A stretch of DNA of 64,000 nt from Sipunculus nudus. Lineage: Eukaryota; Annelida; Sipuncula; Golfingiida; Sipunculidae. The notes under the pieces were generated by a model, which saw only the letters and a list, made by a program, of their open reading frames with translations, ran no database searches and was not told where the DNA came from. Below, piece after piece: positions 62,101-64,000 of this stretch. The stretch lies in the NCBI GenBank assembly GCA_026874595.1, contig CM049321.1:21360979-21424978 (forward strand), given 5' to 3'. Each line of letters starts with the position of its first letter. Position 1 is the first letter of the stretch. The position numbers were made by a program, and so were the translations under genes.

Positions 62101-63012
62101 ACCAGTAAACTTTATTTACTTAAATATTCCTTATTATTGCTCAACATCAATTCATATATTTGTGGCCTTTCGTCCTTTTGAAAATGCAAATGATCTTTAG
62201 TACAGCAGAAAAAAAGGTTTGGAAATTTTTTTTTTTGTATAATATGAACCAAATTTTTTATGAAGAAAAAAGTGGATTATCTTTGGTGAAAACAGTAAAT
62301 TACACAATGGTTATGTTTGAAGACATGTTTTAATTATTATTTGGTTTTTCTTTGTTCAGGTTTACCTAAAAAGGATGGCAGGGTCCAGATACTTAATATT
62401 CACACAGCAAAAATGAGAGAAAATGAAAAACTGGCACCAGATGTTAAGATAATGGAACTGGCTGAAGAGACAAAGAACTTCAGTGGAGCTGAAATCGAAG
62501 GCCTGGTCCGTGCTGCCACAGCAACTGCCATGAACAGACTAGTCAAGGTCATTGGAACTTGTTCCCCTTTTGTTCATCATTTTCTTCTATTTTTATTTAA
62601 TTTGTAACATTTAAAAGTAAATTCTTAAAATATTGTTCTTCCATGATTGAAAGTCCATATAAGGTCATACATTTTCATGTAAAATTTATATATTCTTTAA
62701 GAATTATAAAATATCAGAAAATTAAAAAAACTCAAACAAAAATTAATTTTCTTACATTTAAGAATTAAATTGAATCTAACTTTTTGCTGTTAATGTCAGC
62801 ATCATACATTTTACACGAAGTATAAAGTTTAAAATTTTAATAAACCATTATATATCAACCAAAGATGCAGATCAATTAGTAGTAAATCACCATGTATATT
62901 GTCTTTCTCACTATAGGCCACTAGTAAAGTGGAGATAGATCCTGATGCTACAGAGAAGCTTCTTGTCACCAGAAGTGACTTCATGAATGCACTGGAAAAT
63001 GATATCAAGCCT
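8662..63012 (+). CDS. NSF: NSF, vesicle-fusing ATPase (partial: coding exons 1-15)
   Basis: NSF is a hexameric AAA+ ATPase. With alpha-SNAP it unwinds SNARE complexes after membrane fusion, in the cytosol and on vesicle membranes. Fifteen exons give 1,470 coding bases, 490 codons, with no stop. N domain: about residues 1-205. D1: about 206-487, with Walker A GPPGTGKT (260-267, K266), Walker B IIIFDEID (324-331, E329), sensor-1-region asparagine N374 in GMTNR, arginine fingers R385 and R388 in LLRPGR, and the helical subdomain with [14 protein letters not shown]. These positions equal those I recall for the mammalian protein (744 residues), so the N-terminal two-thirds is intact. D2, needed for hexamer stability, and the stop codon lie past the window. 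Threonine replaces the mammalian cysteine 264. The start is the first ATG of the conserved MAG, with a good Kozak context (A at -3, G at +4). The large size comes from introns, chiefly intron 2 (34 kb). Confidence 0.97.
8827..9027 (+). CDS. Putative alternative first coding exon, MGNSSS start
   Basis: An ATG with strong Kozak context (A at -3, G at +4), preceded in frame by TAA at 8821, opens 67 codons. They end at a good donor AAG|GTAATG in phase 0. The peptide starts MGNSSSDS, fitting the N-myristoylation consensus (Gly2, Ser6). It is acidic and Ser-rich and ends [11 protein letters not shown]. Composition is mixed and looks coding. NSF exon 1 also ends in phase 0, so this exon could splice to NSF exon 2 and replace MAGMEK. 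It could instead be the first exon of an unrelated nested gene, or spurious. I recognise no homologue. Confidence 0.4.
9028..10517. other. Intron 1 sequence, no further gene seen
   Basis: AT-rich intron. Around 9400-9570 there is a reversed degenerate copy of the repeat at 6361-6645 (GTTTGTCTGTTAGCAAC followed by CTCAAAAGATTTATGATC). Short open frames here show no family resemblance. Confidence 0.5.
10518..10610. repeat. 45-bp tandem duplication
   Basis: Two adjacent 45-bp units begin AAACGAAAGCAGACTG (10518) and AAACAAAAGCAGACGG (10563), with four or so differences, and run into a short (AT)n. Confidence 0.85.
10729..11732 (-). mobile_element. hAT transposon, internally degenerate, 8-bp target duplication
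   Basis: The element is flanked by perfect 8-bp direct repeats TTATAAAC at 10721-10728 and 11733-11740, the hallmark target size of hAT transposons. The left end CAGGGTTGGGCGGG and the reverse complement of the right end CAGGGTTGGGTTTT share their first ten bases, and CAGGG is a typical hAT terminus. A minus-strand fragment inside encodes the C-terminal hAT dimerisation region. At 1,004 bp it is too short for a full transposase, so it is a deleted copy that cannot move on its own. Confidence 0.9.
11057..11290 (-). pseudogene. hAT transposase C-terminal fragment
   Basis: The translation contains [20 protein letters not shown] followed by [14 protein letters not shown]. This is the conserved hAT C-terminal motif (Ser-Ala-x-x-ERVFS, then an R-N-x-L segment) used for transposase dimerisation. 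Reading further upstream on the minus strand meets stops just before this segment, and no DDE catalytic region or zinc finger remains. It lies within the hAT element with intact ends. Confidence 0.85.
11929..12512. mobile_element. Candidate fold-back element with ~40-bp inverted arms
   Basis: The left arm (11929-11973) reads through CCGTCCTAGTACCCGTGTCC. The right arm (about 12455-12508) contains the near reverse complement GACACAGGTACTGGGACGG, both beside A/T runs. The interior holds two CRE-like TGACGTCA sites (near 12201 and 12242). No target duplication is certain, so boundaries are approximate. A 22-bp direct duplication, TTCATGCCATATGTGGCACT and onward, follows at 12523-12566. Confidence 0.5.
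12595..12956 (+). mobile_element. Helentron-like element copy E0 (short, core deleted)
   Basis: It begins ATTGTATCCGCC and ends TATTCTAG, like the full copies, but lacks most of the 5' region and repeat core, leaving 362 bp. The 3' hairpin GTAGTCG-TTTGT-CGACTAC is intact (12927-12945), 11 bases from the CTAG end. It ends only 86 bp before NSF exon 2. Confidence 0.75.
13043..13131 (+). CDS. NSF: NSF coding exon 2
   Basis: 29 codons plus 2 bases, between TTGCAG and the donor AA|GTGAGT. The peptide includes [13 protein letters not shown], the start of the N domain. Phase 0 in, phase 2 out. The exon is caught between Helentron-like copies E0 and E1. Confidence 0.95.
13228..14659 (+). mobile_element. 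Helentron-like element copy E1 with tandem core
   Basis: 5' end ATTGTATCTG, where the terminal stem-loop is slightly decayed. 3' end TATTCTAG, with hairpin GTAGTCG-CTTGT-CGACTAC 11 bases inside. The core is a tandem array of alternating related half-units. GGTGGCGCCACC or variants recur at 13535, 13684, 13813, 13943, about 14072, 14221, 14350 and about 14498, a spacing that alternates near 130 and 149 bp. It carries no protein gene; minus-strand open frames recur only because the array repeats. Confidence 0.8.
13400..16590 (+). repeat. 1,595-bp direct segmental duplication
   Basis: Sequence from the E1 core, through the 151-bp non-repeat spacer 14660-14810, to the E2 head recurs at an offset of exactly 1,595 bp. 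For example 13541 matches 15136, 14458 matches 16053 and 14811 matches 16406. The two copies differ at only a few bases in the core and spacer. The duplication includes unique spacer, so it arose by unequal exchange or replication slippage between elements and not by a second insertion. Outer limits are approximate. Confidence 0.9.
14811..16254 (+). mobile_element. Helentron-like element copy E2 (product of duplication)
   Basis: Complete copy. The 5' terminus forms a 13-bp stem with one bulge: GTATCCG-c-CAAAAC, loop AGA, GTTTTG-CGGATAC. The 3' end has GGCAGATAC, the 19-base hairpin and CTAG. Core as in E1, from which it is nearly indistinguishable over the last 1.1 kb. Confidence 0.85.
16406..17589 (+). 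mobile_element. Helentron-like element copy E3
   Basis: 1,184 bp with 5' stem-loop, tandem core and 3' hairpin plus CTAG. Its head matches E2 at the 1,595-bp offset, but its 3' half differs from E1 and E2 and resembles E0 and E5 (GGCGGATACACGTAGTCG). Confidence 0.85.
17590..20139. other. Intron 2 sequence, no gene recognised
   Basis: No exon or family-level match. A patch at about 17755-18000 has mixed composition and may be an old repeat. Open frames at about 18347-18655 and 18706-19026 (minus) show no recognisable domain or splice context. Confidence 0.5.
20140..20460 (+). repeat. Interspersed repeat R1, copy 1
   Basis: It opens with ATATGCATTCTAGGGAATGC and GCCTCCATCATGGAGG, followed by TTGTTGGATGCTCCC, and ends CAGACAGAGGCAAAAAG. 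Copies at 52356-52640 and 55236-55560 share this order of phrases, including TGTGAATATT, TGCTTGATCCAC and a TTTTATGAGATTCT or TTTCATGAGATTCT phrase. No coding capacity. Confidence 0.75.
20461..21251. other. Intron 2 sequence, nothing recognised
   Basis: AT-rich. The minus-strand open frames here have low-complexity, Asn/Ile/Thr-rich products and no family resemblance. Confidence 0.5.
21252..23692 (+). mobile_element. GCTCAGCTGA element, copy A (GTCC/AAGGTCA-rich)
   Basis: It starts GCTCAGCTGACTTTCAGTC and ends TCAGCTGAGCGCCATGACCC then GGGTCCCTTGTT, so the first and last ten bases of the inverted ends are GCTCAGCTGA and TCAGCTGAGC. A GTCCGTCG/GTCTGTCC-rich segment follows the left end, then many AAGGTCAAAGGTCA phrases. 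Similar repeats are common in bivalve genomes as I recall. No transposase seen. Whether the whole 2.4 kb is one insertion is uncertain because the interior is AT-rich and diverged. Confidence 0.55.
23693..24599. other. Intron 2 sequence, nothing recognised
   Basis: AT-rich intron sequence lacking open frames of interest or identifiable repeats. Confidence 0.5.
24600..25318 (+). mobile_element. 5'-truncated CR1/L2-type LINE, 3' end
   Basis: The 3' tail of a non-LTR retrotransposon: the C-terminal end of ORF2, a 3' untranslated stretch, then a terminal (ATT)n tract at about 25289-25318. Such elements often end in a short microsatellite in place of poly(A). Severe 5' truncation is normal for these elements. 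Confidence 0.75.
24610..25026 (+). pseudogene. LINE reverse transcriptase ORF2 C-terminus, frameshifted
   Basis: Translation contains [14 protein letters not shown], then [21 protein letters not shown], then [14 protein letters not shown], the well-known C-terminal block after the thumb of CR1/L2-clade reverse transcriptases (usual form LQRVQNTAAR...LHWLPV). Somewhere between about 24840 and 24950 the homology changes frame. The end then continues as [20 protein letters not shown] and ...KTYLF, stopping at 25024. It is therefore dead, with catalytic domains absent. Confidence 0.85.
25319..26454. other. Intron 2 sequence, nothing recognised
   Basis: No gene or clear repeat. A short phrase near 25985-26150 (ACAGAAAGGCAA ... 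GGAACACC orientation reversed) resembles sequence near 63440-63600, suggesting an old dispersed repeat. Confidence 0.4.
26455..27310 (+). repeat. GTCTGTCC/AAGGTCA-rich repeat, related to element A
   Basis: It starts with TGTCTGTTTGTCTGTCCGTC and carries repeated GGTCAAAGGTCAAGG phrases in the same order as element A (21252-23692). The terminal GCTCAGCTGA motifs were not found, so it is a decayed or partial relative. Confidence 0.5.
27311..28652. other. Intron 2 sequence; MITE-like fragment near 27870-27960
   Basis: GTAAAACCTC at about 27869 followed by GTGGTCACCTAAGGG resembles one end of the CAGTAAAACC MITE at 32706-32883. The rest is featureless. Confidence 0.4.
28655..29079. mobile_element. 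CTGTGGTTG MITE, complete, TA-flanked
   Basis: Ends CTGTGGTTG and CAACCACAG are exact inverted repeats, continuing imperfectly inward (CCTTTTTGTTCGTGAGG against GGCTTCATATTCGCGAGG). TA lies on both sides (28653-28654, 29080-29081). TTCGCGA and TCGCGAATAT motifs recur inside. It is 425 bp with no coding capacity. Partial relatives end near 6005, 35222, 46066 and 57094. Confidence 0.8.
29082..30648. other. Intron 2 sequence with (AT)n at 29971-30000
   Basis: No gene recognised. Open frames at 29110-29424 on both strands overlap each other and lack family resemblance. A 30-bp perfect (AT)n tract is at 29971-30000. Confidence 0.5.
30649..30960 (+). repeat. GCTCAGCTGA element, partial copy C
   Basis: It contains GTCATCTGAGCTATAGTC, a short GTCTGTCGTCC stretch, AACAGGGCACGTTTTAAAACC and TCCTACCATACCAAAAATTGG. 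These match, in order, the left part of element B (35777 onward). The right side is missing. Confidence 0.65.
30961..32167. other. Intron 2 sequence; exon-like interval at 31703-31987 unexplained
   Basis: A balanced-composition stretch from TTTGCAG|AGG (exon-like start 31703) to CGG|GTAAGT near 31987 resembles an exon, but all three + frames contain stops if read from the acceptor. A 75-codon minus frame and an 80-codon plus frame overlap here. It could be a non-coding exon or an old transposon. Confidence 0.3.
32168..32243. repeat. 36-bp tandem duplication
   Basis: Two copies of a unit starting TGCAAGTGGAGACATCA (32171 and 32207), differing at two or three bases. Confidence 0.9.
32706..32883. 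mobile_element. CAGTAAAACC MITE, TA-flanked
   Basis: The left end CAGTAAAACC pairs with the right end GGTTTTGCTG (one mismatch). TA flanks both sides (32704-32705, 32884-32885). A 178-bp non-coding body contains GTGG and GGTC phrases shared with the element at 58494-58652. Probably a Tc1/mariner or pogo-type non-autonomous element. Confidence 0.7.
32886..34429. other. Intron 2 sequence, nothing recognised
   Basis: No gene, tandem repeat or identifiable mobile element was seen. Confidence 0.5.
34434..34859. mobile_element. piggyBac-type MITE with perfect TIR and TTAA sites
   Basis: Nineteen-base perfect terminal inverted repeats AGGTGCCCATTCACCTACC are directly flanked by TTAA on both sides (34430-34433, 34860-34863), the diagnostic piggyBac target. 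The 426-bp body is non-coding. Perfect ends suggest relatively recent activity. Diverged relatives occur at about 46740-46960, and split by a later insertion at 49655-49755 plus 51183-51335. Confidence 0.85.
34864..35222. repeat. Decayed CTGTGGTTG-type MITE copy
   Basis: Order of phrases GTGAGGGTTTCCATTTCATG, then TTTGAAACCC and AAAGCCAGGCGCAGTAT, parallels the MITE at 28655-29079, but both ends are damaged. Confidence 0.4.
35223..35776. other. Intron 2 sequence, nothing recognised
   Basis: No gene or repeat recognised between the decayed MITE and element B. Confidence 0.5.
35777..39533 (+). mobile_element. GCTCAGCTGA element, copy B, with three tandem internal units
   Basis: It opens GCTCAGCTGACTATAAGTC, then (GTCC/GTCT)n at 35822-35885, and closes TCAGCTGAGCGCCGTGACCC and GGGTCCCTTGTT. 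Internally a unit of about 680-710 bp is repeated: the phrase with TCCTACCAT and AAAATTGGGTCA occurs at 35944 and 36625, and the phrase with TTTAATTTTCACA occurs near 36420, 37110 and 37820. Simple repeats inside: poly(C) at about 37350-37368, (CT)n at 38059-38108, poly(C) at about 38677-38694. No protein gene; Ser/Leu-rich frames come from (CT)n. Confidence 0.6.
38059..38108. repeat. (CT)n microsatellite
   Basis: About 25 uninterrupted CT units, followed by degenerate pyrimidine-rich sequence to about 38180. Confidence 0.98.
39534..40573. other. Intron 2 sequence, nothing recognised
   Basis: Open frames of 74 and 128 codons here show no family resemblance; the longer runs into the poly(C) MITE downstream. 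Confidence 0.5.
40574..40783. mobile_element. GGATCCA-ended MITE with poly(C)/poly(T) interior
   Basis: The left end CAGAAGTGGATCCAGGGG and the reverse complement of the right end CATGGGAGGATCCACGA are imperfect inverted repeats around GGATCCA. The interior alternates C-runs and T-runs (about 40602-40640, 40674-40690 and 40740-40760). This matches a short element I recall as common in marine invertebrates with CAGGGGCGGATCCA ends. Confidence 0.6.
40784..41964. other. Intron 2 sequence; tRNA-like SINE head at about 41479-41565
   Basis: The phrase GGGTAGAGCACAGGGCTCAA followed by GTTTGAATCTC resembles a tRNA-derived SINE head (A and B boxes) with no recognisable tail. No gene seen. Confidence 0.4.
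41965..42228 (+). mobile_element. SINE, older copy of the 58170 family
   Basis: It shares with 58170-58470, in the same order, a GTGCGCC or GTGCACC phrase, a GAGCCTGGTTAA or GGGCCTGGTTAA phrase, and the tail CTGGAATGGAATTCT, GATGTAC, AGCATTTAAAA and TCCGACAAAAAAT. The tRNA-like head is degenerate. Confidence 0.7.
42229..46739. other. Intron 2 sequence, mostly unrecognised
   Basis: No exon found. Around 45710-45870 lies a reversed degenerate copy of the 6361-6645 repeat. Around 46000-46066 is a right-end remnant of the CTGTGGTTG MITE. At about 46540-46625 a tRNA-like phrase (ATGGTTCAAACCCC) may be another SINE head. A 112-codon open frame at 45555-45893 crosses the repeat and looks spurious. 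Confidence 0.45.
46740..46960 (+). repeat. Diverged copy of the piggyBac-type MITE
   Basis: It aligns in order with the interior of 34434-34859: ACACAGGGTGTTCATTTTG, TATAACATATGGGGGGCTGC, GAGTTTTGTAAACTGC, then TTGCAACTAGTGACC. Terminal repeats and TTAA sites are lost. Confidence 0.65.
47253..47352 (+). CDS. NSF: NSF coding exon 3
   Basis: 100 bases between TTTTACAG and CAG|GTGAGA. Phase 2 in, phase 0 out. Peptide [20 protein letters not shown] and onward to GFNAVQ. Corresponds to the N-domain double-psi beta-barrel region. Confidence 0.95.
47690..47895 (+). repeat. Degenerate copy of the 6361-6645 repeat
   Basis: Order of phrases: AATTTCAGCAAAGC, GTTAACAAACAAACAAACC, AACAGGCAC, then ATGACCTCCATGGTAG. 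Lies in NSF intron 3. Confidence 0.5.
49366..49484 (+). CDS. NSF: NSF coding exon 4
   Basis: 119 bases between TTTTACAG and AAGAA|GTAAGT. Phase 0 in, phase 2 out. Starts RKW and ends LEVDFLQKK, the conserved end of the N-domain barrel. Confidence 0.97.
49655..49755 (-). repeat. piggyBac-type MITE, left part, split by E4
   Basis: On the reverse strand it matches the MITE interior: GGTCACTAGTTGCC, then TTTGTAAAACTCTAGTTC. It stops exactly where E4 begins. The other part resumes at 51183-51335 (TTGTTGAATGTGTTTGG ... ACATGTTATAAACACATG ... AACAACCTGTGTGCAATAAG). The split pair marks an old MITE interrupted by E4. Confidence 0.7.
49756..51182 (+). mobile_element. Helentron-like element copy E4 (intron 4)
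   Basis: 1,427-bp complete copy. 5' ATTGTATCCGCC with stem-loop closing in GCGGATAC, tandem core with GGTGGCGCCACC or GGTGGCACCACC repeated about every 130-150 bp, 3' GGCAGATACACGTAGTCG hairpin, end TATTCTAG. It sits inside an older MITE. No target-site duplication: flanks ...GTT and TTG... are consistent with insertion between two T residues. Confidence 0.85.
51450..51595 (+). CDS. NSF: NSF coding exon 5
   Basis: 146 bases between CTCAACAG and GAGA|GTAAGT. Phase 2 in, phase 1 out. Contains [11 protein letters not shown] and [20 protein letters not shown], the N-domain second half. Its last 43 bases form the first unit of a 58-bp tandem array. Confidence 0.97.
51553..51784 (+). repeat. Four 58-bp tandem copies of the exon 5 end and splice donor
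   Basis: Units start at 51553, 51611, 51669 and 51727. Each carries AAGAAGCTCCTCTG, then a GACAGT or GATAGT phrase, AAAGAAATTGAGA and the donor region. Units 1-3 keep GA|GTAAGT; unit 4 has GA|ATAAGT, so its donor is lost. Only unit 1 is exonic. Confidence 0.97.
52226..52266 (+). CDS. NSF: NSF coding exon 6
   Basis: 41 bases between TTTATAG and AAG|GTAGGT, encoding [13 protein letters not shown] after a split Ile codon. This is the variable N-domain loop (mammalian counterpart is longer). Phase 1 in, phase 0 out. Confidence 0.9.
52356..52640 (+). repeat. Interspersed repeat R1, copy 2
   Basis: ATATGCATTCTAAGAATTGC and GCCTCCACCATAAGAG, then TTTGTGAATATTCCC, TGCTTGATCCACTCC and TTTCATGAGATTCTTT. 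Same order as copies 1 and 3. Lies in NSF intron 6. Confidence 0.75.
53490..53578 (+). CDS. NSF: NSF coding exon 7
   Basis: 89 bases between TTTTTTAG and AAGG|GTGAGT. Phase 0 in, phase 2 out. Peptide includes [18 protein letters not shown], matching the conserved FEKAENSSLNL end of the N domain. Confidence 0.97.
53810..53900 (+). other. 91-nt intronic hairpin, GC-rich
   Basis: The left arm (53810-53848) and right arm (53861-53900) pair along about 39 bp with only a few mismatches around a 12-base loop, GCGTTGTCACAT. Matching blocks include GGATACCA with TGGTATCC and GAGCCA with TGGCTC. It stands out from AT-rich surroundings in intron 7. Size and shape suit a microRNA precursor or a tiny fold-back element. 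Confidence 0.7.
55021..55163 (+). CDS. NSF: NSF coding exon 8
   Basis: 143 bases between ATTTCAG and TTG|GTTAGT. Phase 2 in, phase 1 out. Contains [16 protein letters not shown] and [15 protein letters not shown], the N-D1 linker and first D1 helices. Confidence 0.97.
55236..55560 (+). repeat. Interspersed repeat R1, copy 3, with internal 24-bp duplication
   Basis: ATATGCATTTTCAGGAATGC, then TGTTGGATGCTCCCC twice in tandem (24-bp period near 55278-55326), TTTGTGAATTTTCC, GTTATGTCATGAAACAC, ending GCAGAGGCAAAAAAAC. Lies in NSF intron 8. Confidence 0.75.
56375..56441 (+). CDS. NSF: NSF coding exon 9 (D1 Walker A)
   Basis: 67 bases between TTTGCAG and GCAAG|GTAAGG. Phase 1 in, phase 2 out. Encodes [17 protein letters not shown]266 and T267 bind the ATP phosphates and Mg. 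Position 264 is Thr, where mammalian NSF has Cys. Confidence 0.98.
57190..57322 (+). CDS. NSF: NSF coding exon 10
   Basis: 133 bases between TTTTACAG and AGG|GTAAAA. Phase 2 in, phase 0 out. Peptide [20 protein letters not shown] and [20 protein letters not shown] is the D1 pore-loop motif that engages SNAP-SNARE substrate. The donor is fairly weak (GTAAAA). Confidence 0.98.
57907..57981 (+). CDS. NSF: NSF coding exon 11 (D1 Walker B)
   Basis: 75 bases between ATTTCAG and GTG|GTGAGT. Phase 0 in and out. [19 protein letters not shown]328 and E329 are the Walker B acid pair for Mg binding and hydrolysis. Confidence 0.98.
58170..58470 (+). mobile_element. tRNA-derived SINE (intron 11)
   Basis: Head CGGCCTCTGTTGTCTAGGGG with B-box-like GAGTTTGAATCTC (58223-58235), then a body with GGGCCTGGTTAACAACAGG, and tail CTGGAATGGAATTC, GCTAGCATTAAAAAAA, TGCTCCAACAAAAAAT. 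It shares its body and tail with 41965-42228, so it is a genuine family. Confidence 0.75.
58494..58652. mobile_element. CAGTGGAACC MITE (intron 11)
   Basis: Ends CAGTGGAACC and GGTTCCACTG are exact 10-bp inverted repeats. TA follows the right end; the left flank reads AA, probably a mutated TA. The 159-bp body has CCAAAGTGGTTG and GTGGTCG phrases like the 32706 element. Confidence 0.7.
58890..58980 (+). CDS. NSF: NSF coding exon 12
   Basis: 91 bases between TTGTACAG and ATTG|GTAGGA. Phase 0 in, phase 1 out. [20 protein letters not shown] and ILVIG, the D1 helix after Walker B and the beta strand leading to sensor 1. Confidence 0.98.
59408..59482 (+). CDS. NSF: NSF coding exon 13 (second region of homology)
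   Basis: 75 bases between CTTTCAG and ATAG|GTGAGT. Phase 1 in, phase 1 out. [19 protein letters not shown] carries N374 and arginine fingers R385 and R388, which complete the ATP site of the neighbouring subunit in the hexamer. Confidence 0.98.
59561..59800 (+). mobile_element. Candidate tRNA-derived SINE (intron 13)
   Basis: GGGGACCTGGGCAGTCGAGG followed by CCAGGTTTGAATCTCC forms a head like that at 58170, but the body differs. It contains CACCACCAACTGAGC. The 3' limit is uncertain and the open frames over it are not genes. Confidence 0.45.
60083..61792 (-). mobile_element. Helentron-like element copy E5, inverted (intron 13)
   Basis: 1,710 bp, the longest copy, on the minus strand: 3' end CTAGAATACGGGTAGTCG at 60083, 5' end GGCGGATACAAT at 61792. 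Both terminal stem-loops are intact. The core has at least ten units with GGTGGCGCCACC palindromes. A (CGG)n of seven units at about 61722-61742 interrupts its 5' region. Apparent open frames on both strands follow the array. Confidence 0.85.
62360..62547 (+). CDS. NSF: NSF coding exon 14
   Basis: 188 bases between TTGTTCAG and GTCAAG|GTCATT. Phase 1 in, phase 0 out. [20 protein letters not shown] and [20 protein letters not shown] form the D1 helical subdomain. The exon joins in frame to exon 15 as RLVK-ATSKVEI, matching the family, so the unusually weak donor GTCATT is used. Confidence 0.96.
62917..63012 (+). CDS. NSF: NSF coding exon 15 (last in window)
   Basis: 96 bases between ACTATAG and CCT|GTAAGT. 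Phase 0 in and out. [16 protein letters not shown] ends D1 just before the D2 linker. The next exon lies beyond 64000. Confidence 0.97.
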
Positions 63013-64000
63013 GTAAGTGTGAATTTTTTTTTCTGGTAATGTGATAGTAATTTGTATGTTTTCTTGTTTGTAATAATGATCAAGGCATTAAAAAATTAAT
63101 TCATTCTGACATACATTGCAAGCATGCATACCAGGGATCATAATACTCTGACATTCACATTCCCAACGTAAAGGCATTAATACAGGTTTGCCTGTCCATC
63201 TAAAAAATTGCCTTGCCACTAAAGATGCATCATACCATTATACAAACTTCCAGTCACACTTTGCTCAGTGTAAACCTGATTCTGCCATCTTACATACCAC
63301 CCTACATACACTCTTGTGATTCTGTTATATCCGAAACATGATTGTGCAGTTAAAAACAGTTCAGCACAGGAGATGACGGCCTAAATGAAGGAAAGTATAA
63401 AAAATTAAAGACATTTTTATAGGAGTATATAGGAAATATAGGGAGTCGGTGGAACACCAGCTGTAAAATATTTCATGTTTGTTTGCAACTTGTTAGCTTC
63501 TTATGTGGAAAACATCTAGGTGTTCACCTTTCCAACGGATTGGTACAAAATGGAAAATGTCTTTCTGTGCATGTGTTTGCCTGTCTGAGACAGGCAGAAA
63601 GGCTTTATTACAACCCCTGCATTCAAGTCATGTGTCAGAGCACCAGCCTTGTCAGACTCCTTGTGATATTTAGTTAAGTACCACAGACACATGTTATTTG
63701 ATTGCACTTGATGTTGTTTGCATCAGAAATTCATGATCAGCATTCTGGGGCACATACAAGACTGATTTGACAGGCTGTTGTAAAGATTTTACTGACTTGG
63801 GTGTTTTGCTGTATTATCATGGATGTGCACATTGATGTTAATCTGTTTCCAAGCAAGAACCACTACCTTTGCTACCATCTGTTGGTGGGACTCGCTGCAG
63901 TTATGGTTGTTGCAAGGAATGGTTGAATAGATTTTGCAGGAGAGACCAACACTCAGAATTGAACTAAGAATAAGGTTTAGAATGTAGCTTTTTTAATCAT
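63013..64000. other. NSF intron 15 (incomplete)
   Basis: From the donor GTAAGT at 63013 to the window end. No further exon with NSF homology was found, so D2 exons are downstream. A stretch near 63410-63620 (AACACCAG, GGAAAATGTCTTTCTGTGC) resembles the reversed sequence near 25980-26150. Confidence 0.7.

Overview
This is eukaryotic genomic DNA: AT-rich, intron-bearing and dense in interspersed repeats. I recognise one protein-coding gene. It is the 5' two-thirds of the NSF gene (vesicle-fusing ATPase, the AAA+ enzyme that disassembles SNARE complexes), on the + strand. Fifteen coding exons between 8662 and 63012 join with consistent GT-AG borders and phases into a 490-residue open frame. It covers the N domain, the whole D1 ATPase domain and the start of the D1-D2 linker. 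The D2 domain and the stop codon lie beyond the window. Catalytic residues fall at the same positions as I recall for mammalian NSF: Walker A lysine 266, Walker B glutamate 329 and arginine fingers 385 and 388.

The repeat content suggests a mollusc, most likely a bivalve. There are GTCC/GTCT-rich elements beginning in GCTCAGCTGA and ending in TCAGCTGAGC plus GGGTCCCTTGTT, MITEs with CTGTGGTTG ends and internal TTCGCGA motifs, tRNA-derived SINEs, and Helentron-like elements with tandem-repeat cores resembling the 'pearl'/MINE elements described in bivalves. This is inference; the NSF protein alone does not fix the phylum.

Layout. Positions 1-8580 are intergenic: simple repeats, a Harbinger-like MITE, a 1.6 kb element with terminal inverted repeats (TIRs) and two SINEs. 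A compact promoter (CCAAT box, CRE, YY1-like site) lies at 8589-8667 against exon 1. Intron 1 (8680-13042) holds an unexplained coding-looking exon (8827-9027) whose splice phase fits NSF exon 2, a degenerate hAT transposon with a perfect 8-bp target duplication, and a short Helentron-like copy. Exon 2 sits between two Helentron-like copies. Intron 2 is about 34 kb and holds most of the mobile DNA: a recent 1,595-bp duplication of the Helentron-like element, a 5'-truncated LINE, a piggyBac-type MITE and several TA-flanked MITEs. Exons 3-15 (47253-63012) are closer together. Introns 4 and 13 carry full Helentron-like copies in opposite orientations, and the end of exon 5 with its splice donor is copied four times in tandem.

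The observations most worth a second look are the possible N-myristoylated alternative NSF first exon, the tandem exon-5 donor array, the Helentron-like family whose core is phased by the palindrome GGTGGCGCCACC, the nested insertion that reveals an occupied target site, and a 91-nt intronic hairpin.
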